Of a stretch of DNA of 64,000 nt, positions 17,190-24,535 are shown piece by piece. Source of the stretch: Pseudomonas sp. RIT-562. Lineage in GTDB: Bacteria; Pseudomonadota; Gammaproteobacteria; Pseudomonadales; Pseudomonadaceae. The notes beneath the pieces were generated by a model. It was not told where the DNA came from. It did no database searches and worked only from the letters and a program-made list of their open reading frames with translations. The DNA is taken from contig NZ_JAPJIV010000006.1 of the NCBI RefSeq assembly GCF_026241895.1, positions 124,001 to 188,000 of the forward strand. The letters are read 5' to 3'. The position numbers and the translations under genes were made by a program. Position 1 is the first letter of the stretch; each line of letters starts with the position of its first letter.

Positions 17190-19187
17190 TCAAGACGCTG
17201 AAATCCGCCAGATCCCGAACGATTGTTGAGCCGGGTCGAGGCGCATGAACTGGTACTTGCCGTACCAGGTCCAGCGGTGCCCGTTCATCAAGTCCTCGCC
17301 TTGGGTATGGGCGTCATCCGGCAGGCCCATTTCCCACAGTGGCAGCTCAAAATTCGCTTCCTGGGCGTTATGCGGATCGAGGTTCACCGCCACCAGGATG
17401 AAGTTGCTGCCATCGGCGCTACGCTTGCCGAAATACAGGATGTTGTCGTTCCAGGCGTTGTAGATTTTCAGGCCCAGGTGTGAGTGCAGCGCCGGGTTCT
17501 GCCGGCGGATGCGGTTGAGCTGGGCAATCTCGGCGATGATGTTGCCAGGTGCGTTGAAATCCCTTGGGCGGATTTCGTACTTCTCCGAATTGAGGTATTC
17601 CTCCTTGCCTGGCACCGGCGCCGCTTCGCACAACTCAAAGCCCGAATACATGCCCCAAAGGCCCGAGCCCATGGTCGCCAACGCAGCGCGAATGAGGAAC
17701 CCGGCACGCCCTGACTCATGCAGGAACACCGGGTTGATATCCGGAGTATTGACGAAGAAGTTCGGGCGATAACATTCGCGCCACGGCGATTCGTTGAGCT
17801 CTGCCAAGTAAGTCGAGAGCTCGTACTTGGTGTTACGCCAGGTGAAATAGGTGTAGCTCTGGGAGTAGCCGACCTTGCCCAAGCGCGCCATCATCGCCGG
17901 CGTGGTGAACGCTTCGGCGAGGAAGATCACTTCCGGGTACAGCGCACGCACGTCAGCGATCAGCCATTGCCAGAACGGCAGCGGCTTGGTGTGTGGATTA
18001 TCGACGCGGAAGATCTTCACGCCCTCCTCGACCCAGCCCACCACGATGTCGCGCAATTCGACCCACAGACTCGGAATTGCGTCGACTGCATAGAAGTCGA
18101 CGTTGACGATGTCCTGGTATTTCTTCGGCGGGTTTTCGGCATATTTGATCGTGCCGTCCGGACGCCAGTTGAACCAGCCCGGATGCTGTTGCAGCCATGG
18201 ATGGTCCTGGGAACACTGGATCGCAAAGTCCAGGGCTATTTCCAGGCCGTGGTCTGCCGCAGCCGCGACTAGTCGACGGAAATCCTCACGGGTACCCAGT
18301 TGCGAGTGAATGGCCTCATGGCCACCCTCGGCACTGCCGATGGCATACGGGCTGCCCGGATCATCAGGGCCGGCAGTCAGGGAATTGTTCGGGCCCTTGC
18401 GATGACTGCGGCCGATCGGATGGATCGGCGGGAAATACAGGACGTCAAACCCCATGTCCTGAATCATCGGCAAGCGCGAGTGCACGTCATTGAACGTGCC
18501 GTGCCGGGCCGGGTCGTCGGTGATCGAGCGCGGGAACAGCTCATACCAACTGGCGAACTGCGCCAGGTCGCGCTCGACGTCCACCGGGTACTCTGGGCTC
18601 AGGCTGACGAAAGCACGATGATCGGCCTGGGCCATCAGTTCCGCGCTACGTTGGTGCAGGAACAGCGCAACCTGCTCGGTTTCGAGCAGGCCGGACAATT
18701 CGTGGTGCAATGCCGCCAGCGCTTCGCTCAACGGTCCTTCGGCGCGCTCTGCGGCGTGCTGGACCTGGGTGCGTCCTTCCTGCAGTTCCAGGCTGACCGG
18801 CACCCGAGCAGAGTGCTTTTTCTCCAGCTCGTAACAGAAGCTGGCGAACTGATCGATCCAGGCTTCGACGCAATACACATAGCGGCCCTGACGCTCGACG
18901 CGAAACTGGCCCTGATAACCGTTGTTGCCCAGCTCGCCCATGACGGCGCTCTGCCACGTCTCATCGGCCTCGGAGCGCCAGCGCACCCGCACGGCCAGCT
19001 TGTCGTGGCCATCGGCAAATACCTTGCTGGTAACCACCACGTCCTGACCCACCACGGCTTTGACAGCGAACTGCCCGCCATCGAGGATCGGCATGGTGTC
19101 TTCAATCGCGATTCGCGGCAGCAGCAGCGCCTGCGACAACGGTATATGAGGGTTGTAGCTCAACTCTGTAGGCTTTTCAGTCGTCAT
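17190..19187 (-). CDS. glgE: Maltosyltransferase GlgE
   Basis: GlgE (GH13_3) transfers maltosyl units from alpha-maltose-1-phosphate to the non-reducing end of alpha-1,4 glucan. The 665-residue length fits the family, with an N-terminal beta-rich dimerisation domain before the barrel. The nucleophile is Asp396 in IFRVDNPHTKP and the acid Glu425 in FLAEAFTTP; VNTPDINP carries the third Asp region. The ATG at 19187 is preceded by AAGGAGAG on the minus strand, an excellent ribosome-binding site. It is the first gene of glgE-treS-glgB. A candidate AlgU-type promoter lies about 90 bases upstream, consistent with osmotic control of trehalose/glucan genes in Pseudomonas. Confidence 0.97.
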   Translation of the reverse strand: MTTEKPTELSYNPHIPLSQALLLPRIAIEDTMPILDGGQFAVKAVVGQDVVVTSKVFADGHDKLAVRVRWRSEADETWQSAVMGELGNNGYQGQFRVERQGRYVYCVEAWIDQFASFCYELEKKHSARVPVSLELQEGRTQVQHAAERAEGPLSEALAALHHELSGLLETEQVALFLHQRSAELMAQADHRAFVSLSPEYPVDVERDLAQFASWYELFPRSITDDPARHGTFNDVHSRLPMIQDMGFDVLYFPPIHPIGRSHRKGPNNSLTAGPDDPGSPYAIGSAEGGHEAIHSQLGTREDFRRLVAAAADHGLEIALDFAIQCSQDHPWLQQHPGWFNWRPDGTIKYAENPPKKYQDIVNVDFYAVDAIPSLWVELRDIVVGWVEEGVKIFRVDNPHTKPLPFWQWLIADVRALYPEVIFLAEAFTTPAMMARLGKVGYSQSYTYFTWRNTKYELSTYLAELNESPWRECYRPNFFVNTPDINPVFLHESGRAGFLIRAALATMGSGLWGMYSGFELCEAAPVPGKEEYLNSEKYEIRPRDFNAPGNIIAEIAQLNRIRRQNPALHSHLGLKIYNAWNDNILYFGKRSADGSNFILVAVNLDPHNAQEANFELPLWEMGLPDDAHTQGEDLMNGHRWTWYGKYQFMRLDPAQQSFGIWRISAS

Positions 19188-19274
19188 CGAGCATCTCTCC
19201 TTTACGCCCCATGGACGCTCTTGTACTCAGCCGACAATCGCAAAGCGGTCGGCCCCGAATGAACTCACTTAGGT

Positions 19275-19302
19275 TCCGAGCGACCCTGCGCGGTAAAAGT
19301 TC
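19275..19302 (-). promoter_or_regulatory. Candidate AlgU (sigma-22) promoter of glgE operon
   Basis: Read on the minus strand, GAACTT (19302-19297) is followed after 17 bases by TCGGA (19279-19275). The AlgU/RpoE consensus is GAACTT-N16/17-TCTGA, so the -35 is perfect and the -10 differs at one base. It would start transcription about 80 bases before the glgE ATG. Confidence 0.5.
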
Positions 19303-19400
19303 ACGCTGATTTGCCGGTGAGGTCGCGGGAATCATTTTGATGAAGCACGGGTCAACAGACTTAAGCACGACTCACGCCATGTGCCACTGGAGATGCAGCG

Positions 19401-19559
19401 ATGACGATTCCCAACCCCGTTGAAACGCCAGATCCGAATATCGACAGTCCGACCATTCCGCCCACCGACCCGCAGCCGGTTCCAGAACAGGAGCCGCCAG
19501 GAACCGTGCCACCGCCGCGCGAAGAACCGCCGCAGACCATGCCGCCGGTGGTTGTGTAA
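19401..19559 (+). CDS. Small proline-rich protein, 52 residues
   Basis: The reading frame encodes MTIPNPVETPDP followed by a Pro/Glu-rich sequence ending PPVVV; about a third of the residues are Pro. No Cys, no signal peptide and no membrane segment are present. The ATG at 19401 is preceded by TGGAGATGCAGCG, giving a GGAG ribosome-binding site at a workable distance. A strong palindrome follows the stop. I recall similar small proline-rich hypothetical proteins in Pseudomonas; function unknown. It is divergent from glgE, sharing the 213-base intergenic region, and could be co-regulated with it. Confidence 0.7.
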   Translation: MTIPNPVETPDPNIDSPTIPPTDPQPVPEQEPPGTVPPPREEPPQTMPPVVV

Positions 19560-19582
19560 CTCTCACTGATCCCCCATAAAAC

Positions 19583-19604
19583 GGTGGGCCATCCATGGCC
19601 CACC
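19583..19604. terminator. Palindrome between converging small gene and mgtC-like gene
   Basis: GGTGGGCCAT-CC-ATGGCCCACC is a perfect 10-bp stem located between two converging genes. No long T-run follows, so termination is likely but not certain. Confidence 0.55.
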
Positions 19605-19625
19605 CCTCTTCTGTTGTTGCGACTG

Positions 19626-20132
19626 TTAAGGCGCATCCCCTCGATCCTTGTCCAGCATCTTCACGATCCTCGGCATCACGCTGAAAATCGCCAGCGCCAA
19701 CAGCGTGCTCAGCACCGCCGTCGATTCTCGCCCCATACCCGCCGACACCCCGATCGCTGCGGTCATCCACAACCCCGCTGCAGTGGTCAGGCCCTTGACA
19801 TGACCCTCATCGCCTTCGGTGTTCTTCAGGATGGTCCCGGCGCCGAGGAAGCCGATACCGGCAATCACCCCCTGCACCACCCGGCTCATGGCATCGGCCT
19901 GGGAGCCGGACATCTGCGGCACCAGGACAAACAACGCTGCACCCAATGCCACCAGCATGTGGGTACGCACCCCGGCCGCCTTGCCTTTATGTTCACGCTC
20001 GAATCCCAGGATGCCGCCCAGGATCGCGGCGATCACCAGTCTCACGGTAATTCGTGTCAATTGTGCTGCATCGCCAATGTCGGCGAATTCCGCTTGCAGG
20101 GTTTCCCAAACTTCATGCCACCAGGCTTTCAT
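19626..20132 (-). CDS. MgtC/SapB family inner-membrane protein
   Basis: A protein of 168 residues with four or five hydrophobic segments and family motifs LVIAAILGGILGFEREHKGK (membrane segment followed by the conserved Arg-Glu-His), GVRTHMLVALGAALF and GIGFLGAGTIL. MgtC proteins help survival in low magnesium and inside hosts, and in several bacteria bind the F1Fo ATP synthase; the enteric MgtC has a C-terminal soluble domain that is missing here, so this is the shorter SapB-type. The ATG at 20132 is preferred over 20174 because AAGGACAGC lies just upstream. It converges with the small proline-rich gene. Confidence 0.88.
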   Translation of the reverse strand: MKAWWHEVWETLQAEFADIGDAAQLTRITVRLVIAAILGGILGFEREHKGKAAGVRTHMLVALGAALFVLVPQMSGSQADAMSRVVQGVIAGIGFLGAGTILKNTEGDEGHVKGLTTAAGLWMTAAIGVSAGMGRESTAVLSTLLALAIFSVMPRIVKMLDKDRGDAP

Positions 20133-20252
20133 GCTGCTGTCCTTGTGATTGATCTGGAAGATGGACCACGCCAACCATTAATCGGTTGCACCGAACGATG
20201 CGCATTGCCCGTAGCCTAACGCTGCAGAACCCGCAGAAATAAGGACTCCGCC

Positions 20253-20486
20253 ATGACCGTTCGCATCGAAAACCAGACTTGCTTCTTCACGACCGAAAAC
20301 GGCGAAGAAATCCGCCTGTGTCCCGACGTCACCGTGATTACCGATTCGGACAAAGCCATGTCGGCCGTCGAAATTGAAGGCAGGCGCATCTACATCACCG
20401 AAGCAGAAGCCGATGCATTGACCGTAGCAGGCGCCGTGGATGGGCGTAGGCATTTGAAAGCCACCGACAGTGATTCGGTGATTTGA
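20253..20486 (+). CDS. DUF3203-like small protein
   Basis: A 77-residue acidic protein beginning MTVRIENQTCFFTTENGEE, with IEGRRIYITEAEADALTVAG in its second half. It resembles the Pseudomonas-restricted DUF3203 family as I remember it; no function is known. It has no signal peptide or membrane segment. The ATG at 20253 follows AATAAGGACTCCGCC, a good ribosome-binding site. An intrinsic terminator follows at 20570, so it is probably monocistronic. Confidence 0.7.
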   Translation: MTVRIENQTCFFTTENGEEIRLCPDVTVITDSDKAMSAVEIEGRRIYITEAEADALTVAGAVDGRRHLKATDSDSVI

Positions 20487-20569
20487 CTGACGCCGATCAA
20501 CAAGGCCTGCAGGCGTCTGTTATAGGCGCCCCGGCCAACGTCTCCCAGCTGCTTCAAGTTGTCGCAGCC

Positions 20570-20600
20570 AGCGGATCAGCACCCATCTGATCCGCTTTTT
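20570..20600 (+). terminator. Intrinsic terminator after DUF3203-like gene
   Basis: AGCGGATCAG (20570-20579) pairs with CTGATCCGCT (20587-20596), followed by a T-run to 20600. The right arm overlaps one of the two boxes shared with the ccoN promoter region. Confidence 0.75.
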
Positions 20601-20621
20601 ATTGCAATAGCTGAGTCTGTT
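20585..20621 (+). promoter_or_regulatory. Shared two-box operator candidate, ccoG copy
   Basis: ATCTGATCCGC (20585-20595), 15 bases, then CTGAGTCTGTT (20611-20621). The same two 11-mers with the same 15-base spacing occur upstream of ccoN at 43590-43626. The right box ends 60 bases before the ccoG ATG (55 bases for ccoN). The boxes share CTGAnnC in direct orientation, 24 bases apart, compatible with a MocR-type regulator binding direct repeats. Confidence 0.75.
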
Positions 20622-20681
20622 ATGCAAACAGATCGGCGCTCATAGTGCTCTGGCCTGATGGAGGCTGATGAGCGAAAGACC

Positions 20682-22112
20682 ATGAGCGAAAGAATTCCCG
20701 TCCGAACCCTTGAGAGTGCCCCGTCCGTCCAGACTTTTGAGCCTTCGCGTGCAAAAACGAAGACCCGGTCTGGCGACAACCTGATCCACACCCGCAGTTT
20801 TACCGGACTGTTCCGCACGTTGCGCATGAGCGGTGCCGGTTTTCTGTTCCTGCTGTTCTTCGGCACGGTATGGCTGAACTGGGGTGGACGCCAGGCTGTG
20901 CTCTGGGATCTGTCCGAAAGCAAATTTCATATCTTTGGGGCGACGTTCTGGCCGCAGGATTTCATTCTGCTCTCGGCGCTGCTGATCATTGCCGCGTTCG
21001 GCCTGTTCGCGATCACCGTGTTCGCTGGCCGAGTCTGGTGCGGCTACACCTGCCCGCAGAGTTCCTGGACCTGGATCTTCATGTGGTGCGAGAAGATCAC
21101 CGAAGGCGAACGCAATCAGCGGATCAAGCTGCAAGCCGCTCCCTGGACCCTGAACAAGCTGCTGCGGCGGTCGGCCAAGCACACGCTGTGGCTGGCGATC
21201 AGTTTGCTCACGGGCCTTACCTTCGTTGGCTACTTCACCCCGATCCGGCCCTTGGCGGAGGAACTGCTGACCCTGCAAATGGCCGGAGTCAGCTTGTTCT
21301 GGGTGCTGTTTTTTACCGGCGCCACCTACATCAATGCCGGTTGGCTGCGTGAAGCGGTGTGCATGCACATGTGCCCCTATGCGCGCTTCCAGAGCGTGAT
21401 GTTCGACAAGGACACCCTGACCATTTCCTACGACTTCGCTCGCGGGGAAAACCGTGGCCCGCGCAAGCGTGAAGTCGCGCCAGCCGCTGTTGGCCTGGGG
21501 GATTGCATCGATTGTCAGCTGTGCGTGCAGGTGTGCCCTACCGGCATCGACATCCGCGACGGCTTGCAGATGGAGTGCATTGGTTGCGCTGCCTGCATCG
21601 ACGCCTGCGATTCGATCATGGACAAGATGGGCTACGCCCGTGGATTGATCAGCTATACCTCCGAGCATGAGTTGCAGGGTGGCAAGACCCACCTGCTCAG
21701 GCCCAGACTGATCGGTTACACCGCCGTGCTGCTGCTGATGATCGGTGCCCTCGCCCTGGCCCTGGTGGAACGGCCAATGGTCTCGCTCGACGTCAGCAAG
21801 GACCGCGGACTGTTCCGCGAAAACAGCCAGGGCCAGATCGAGAATATCTACAGCTTGAAAATCATCAACAAGACCCAGCAGCGCCAGGACTATCGGCTGA
21901 TGCTGGTCGAAGGTGATGGCTTCCAGCTGCAAGGCAAGACTGAATTGAGCCTGGCCCCAGGGGAAATCGTCGACGTGCCGGTGTCCGTGGCGATGACCAC
22001 GGAGCGCCCGAGCAGCAGTTCGCAAAGCATCGTGTTCAAGATCGTCGATACCGATGAGCCGCAGATCTACAGCGAGGCCAAGAGCCGGTTTGTTGCGCCA
22101 ATGAATCGTTGA
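20682..22112 (+). CDS. ccoG: CcoG-type iron-sulfur protein (cbb3 oxidase accessory), second-copy type
   Basis: CcoG/RdxA/FixG proteins are polytopic inner-membrane ferredoxin-like proteins that reduce copper for cbb3 oxidase assembly. This one has 476 residues, an N-terminal cytosolic segment, membrane segments near LFLLFFGTVWLNW, LLSALLIIAAFGLFAITVF and later ones, the motif GRVWCGYTCPQ, and two [4Fe-4S] motifs in CIDCQLCVQVCP and CIGCAACIDACD. A C-terminal Ig-like domain follows. It differs in many positions from my memory of the housekeeping CcoG (PA1551) and is followed by a MocR regulator, as is PA4131 in P. aeruginosa, so it is probably that second-copy type. The ATG at 20682 is used; ATG at 20658 is an alternative. 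Confidence 0.9.
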   Translation: MSERIPVRTLESAPSVQTFEPSRAKTKTRSGDNLIHTRSFTGLFRTLRMSGAGFLFLLFFGTVWLNWGGRQAVLWDLSESKFHIFGATFWPQDFILLSALLIIAAFGLFAITVFAGRVWCGYTCPQSSWTWIFMWCEKITEGERNQRIKLQAAPWTLNKLLRRSAKHTLWLAISLLTGLTFVGYFTPIRPLAEELLTLQMAGVSLFWVLFFTGATYINAGWLREAVCMHMCPYARFQSVMFDKDTLTISYDFARGENRGPRKREVAPAAVGLGDCIDCQLCVQVCPTGIDIRDGLQMECIGCAACIDACDSIMDKMGYARGLISYTSEHELQGGKTHLLRPRLIGYTAVLLLMIGALALALVERPMVSLDVSKDRGLFRENSQGQIENIYSLKIINKTQQRQDYRLMLVEGDGFQLQGKTELSLAPGEIVDVPVSVAMTTERPSSSSQSIVFKIVDTDEPQIYSEAKSRFVAPMNR

Positions 22113-22124
22113 TCCCTTAGACTG

Positions 22125-22190
22125 CCATCGCGAGCAGGCTCACTCCTACAAGGTCACCACAACACCTGTGGGAGCGGGCTTGCTCGCGAA
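22125..22190. repeat. REP inverted pair
   Basis: CATCGCGAGCAGGCTCACTC and its partner CTGTGGGAGCGGGCTTGCTCGC form an imperfect inverted pair in the ccoG-regulator gap; a Pseudomonas REP/REPIN unit. Confidence 0.85.
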
Positions 22191-22232
22191 GAAGTCCCCC
22201 CGATTTCACAGAACAACCCAACCGGGCTTTTA

Positions 22233-23642
22233 ATGAAACGCTACGAAAAATTCGCCGATGACATCGCTGAACTGATCCGCTCCGGCGTCCTCGGTCCCGG
22301 CCAACGGGTGCCGTCGGTGCGCTACGCCAGCCAGACTTACGGGGTCAGCCCGTCCACGGTGTTCCAGGCCTATTACCTGCTGGAGCGCCGCGGGTTAATC
22401 CGCGCCAGGCCGCGCTCCGGTTACTTCGTCAACACCCACGCGCCGAGCCCGTTTTCCGAGCCGGTGATCAGCGCCCAGGTTAACGAGTCCACCGAGGTCG
22501 ACGTCAGCGAGCTGGTGTTCTCGGTGCTTGATTCGATCAAGGACCCCAACACCGTGCCTTTTGGCTCGGCGTTCCCCAGCCCCGCGCTGTTTCCCCTGCA
22601 ACGCCTGTCACGGTCCCTGGCCAGCGCCACCCGGGACATGGATCCGCGCATGGTGGTCACGGACATGTCGCCAGGCAATCCGCAATTGCGCCGGCAGATA
22701 GCCCTGCGCTACATGGTGGGCGGGCTGATGTTGCCAATGGAGGAATTGTTGATCACCAACGGCGCCCTGGAAGCACTCAACCTGTGCCTGCAGGCCGTGA
22801 CCGAGCCGGGCGACCTGGTGGCTATCGAGGCCCCGGCGTTCTATGCGTGCCTGCAGATCCTCGAACGGCTCAAGCTCAAGGCGGTGGAAATACCCGTGCA
22901 TCCGCGCGAGGGCATCGACCTGGGCGTGCTTGCGCAGACCCTCGAGCGCCATCCGATCAAGGCCGTCTGGTGCATGACCAGCTTCCAGAATCCCATGGGC
23001 GCGAGCATGCCCGAGGCGAAGAAACAGGAGCTGGTGGAGTTGTTGCGCCGACATCAGGTGCCGCTGATCGAGGACGATGTCTACGCCGAGCTGTATTACG
23101 GCCAACAGGCTCCCAAACCAGCCAAGGCGTTCGACACCGAAGGCCTGGTGATGCATTGCGGCTCGTTCGCCAAGAGCCTGGCTCCGGGGTATCGCATTGG
23201 TTGGGTGGCTGCCGGGCGTTTTGCGCAGAAGATCGAACGCTTGAAGCTGATGACCTCGCTCTGTGCGTCGATGCCCGCCCAGGCAGCGATTGCCGATTAC
23301 TTGCAACACGGCGGCTACGATCGCCACTTGCGCAAATTGCGCTACGCACTGGAGGAGCAACAAAGCGCGATGCTGGCAGCCATTGCCCGGTATTTCCCGG
23401 CGCAGACCCGGGTCAGCCAACCGGCTGGCGGCTATTTCCTGTGGCTGGAGCTGCCGGCGCAAATGGACTCGTTGAAGCTGTTCCAGATGGCGCTGGCCCA
23501 AGGCATCAGCATTGCCCCAGGACCGATTTTTTCACCGACCCGGCGCTTCAGGAATTGCATCCGGCTGAATTACGGCAGCCCCTGGGATGAGGCTGCGGAG
23601 AAGGCGATGGAGACGTTGGGGCGGATTGTGCGGTCGTTCTGA
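22233..23642 (+). CDS. MocR/GntR-family regulator with aminotransferase domain (MpaR-like)
   Basis: A 469-residue fusion of an N-terminal GntR winged helix (residues 1-70: GVLGPGQRVPSVRYASQTYG then VSPSTVFQAYYLLERRGLI) and a class I aminotransferase domain. The PLP-binding Lys is in GSFAKSLAPGYRIGW at about residue 313, and VYAELYYG gives the preceding conserved Tyr/Asp region. MocR proteins sense amino acids or PLP and bind direct repeats. In P. aeruginosa the regulator beside the ccoG-like PA4131 is MpaR (PA4132), reported to control the orphan oxidase subunit CcoN4 during cyanide production. Same family and same neighbour suggest orthology here, but identity was not tested. The ATG at 22233 was used; no strong ribosome-binding site is seen. 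Confidence 0.85.
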   Translation: MKRYEKFADDIAELIRSGVLGPGQRVPSVRYASQTYGVSPSTVFQAYYLLERRGLIRARPRSGYFVNTHAPSPFSEPVISAQVNESTEVDVSELVFSVLDSIKDPNTVPFGSAFPSPALFPLQRLSRSLASATRDMDPRMVVTDMSPGNPQLRRQIALRYMVGGLMLPMEELLITNGALEALNLCLQAVTEPGDLVAIEAPAFYACLQILERLKLKAVEIPVHPREGIDLGVLAQTLERHPIKAVWCMTSFQNPMGASMPEAKKQELVELLRRHQVPLIEDDVYAELYYGQQAPKPAKAFDTEGLVMHCGSFAKSLAPGYRIGWVAAGRFAQKIERLKLMTSLCASMPAQAAIADYLQHGGYDRHLRKLRYALEEQQSAMLAAIARYFPAQTRVSQPAGGYFLWLELPAQMDSLKLFQMALAQGISIAPGPIFSPTRRFRNCIRLNYGSPWDEAAEKAMETLGRIVRSF

Positions 23643-23658
23643 AGGATTGGCGTCGTCG

Positions 23659-23723
23659 CCATCGCGAGCAGGCTCACTCCTACAGGAAACGCGGTCCCCT
23701 GTAGGAGCGAGCCTGCTCGCGAA
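23659..23723. repeat. REP inverted pair
   Basis: CCATCGCGAGCAGGCTCACT and the inverted GTAGGAGCGAGCCTGCTCGCG flank a short GC-rich spacer between two converging genes. It may also act as a terminator. Confidence 0.88.
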
Positions 23724-23752
23724 AAAGGCTCAGGCAGCGCAGATGTCGATGG

Positions 23753-24499
23753 TTAGCGCCCACCACCCAAATCAACAAACGTCCCCGTCGCATACGACGC
23801 CTTGTCCGACAACAGCCAGACAATCGCCTCGGCCACTTCATCCGGCCGGCCACCCCGGGCCATCGGGATCGCCGATTCCAGCTTGCTGACCCGGTCCGGA
23901 TCGCCGCTCAGCGCATGGAAGTCGGTGTAGATATACCCGGGCCGCACGGCATTGACCCGAATGCCCTCGCCCGCCACTTCCTTGGACAGGCCGATGGTGA
24001 AGCTGTCCAGCGCACCCTTGGAGGCCGCGTAGTCGACATATTCGTTGGGCGAGCCAAGGCGCGATGCCACTGACGACACGTTGACGATGCTGCCACCCTG
24101 GCCGCCATGCTTGGGCGACATGCGCAGGATCGCGTGCTTGGCGCAGAGGATCGGCGCCAGGACGTTGGTCTTGAGGATTTTCAGAATGCGGAATTCGGAC
24201 ATCTCGTCCACCCGGGACTTGTGCGCGACAGTACCGGCATTGTTCACCAGGGCGGTGACACGGCCCAGTTCGGCGTCTACGCGATTGAACAGGGCGACCA
24301 CTTCATCTTCGATGCTGACGTCGGCGCGTACCGCGATTGCCTGGGCACCGAGGGCGCGTACCTGTTCGAGGACGCCATGCGCCGCTTCTTCGTCAGCCTG
24401 ATAATTGATGCAGATCCGATAGCCCAGTTCAGCGGCCAGGAGCGCTGTCGCGGCGCCGATGCCTCGACCCCCACCGGTGATGACGATGACTTTGTCCAT
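23753..24499 (-). CDS. SDR-family oxidoreductase
   Basis: A classical short-chain dehydrogenase/reductase of 248 residues, acting on an unknown substrate with NAD(P)H. Motifs in order are TGGGRGIG (cofactor binding, residues 8-15), the Asp in RADVS, NNAG (about 87-90), the catalytic Ser in VNVSSVAS, YAASK with catalytic Tyr and Lys, and RPGYIYTDFH. It resembles E. coli YgfF-type proteins. The ATG at 24499 is chosen because GGGGAAAG lies 10 bases upstream on the minus strand, while ATG at 24514 has none. It is 36 bases downstream of the GGDEF-EAL gene on the same strand and could be co-transcribed. Confidence 0.92.
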   Translation of the reverse strand: MDKVIVITGGGRGIGAATALLAAELGYRICINYQADEEAAHGVLEQVRALGAQAIAVRADVSIEDEVVALFNRVDAELGRVTALVNNAGTVAHKSRVDEMSEFRILKILKTNVLAPILCAKHAILRMSPKHGGQGGSIVNVSSVASRLGSPNEYVDYAASKGALDSFTIGLSKEVAGEGIRVNAVRPGYIYTDFHALSGDPDRVSKLESAIPMARGGRPDEVAEAIVWLLSDKASYATGTFVDLGGGR

Positions 24500-24535
24500 G
24501 CTGACTTTCCCCATTTTTCGCGTAAGCAGTCGGGG

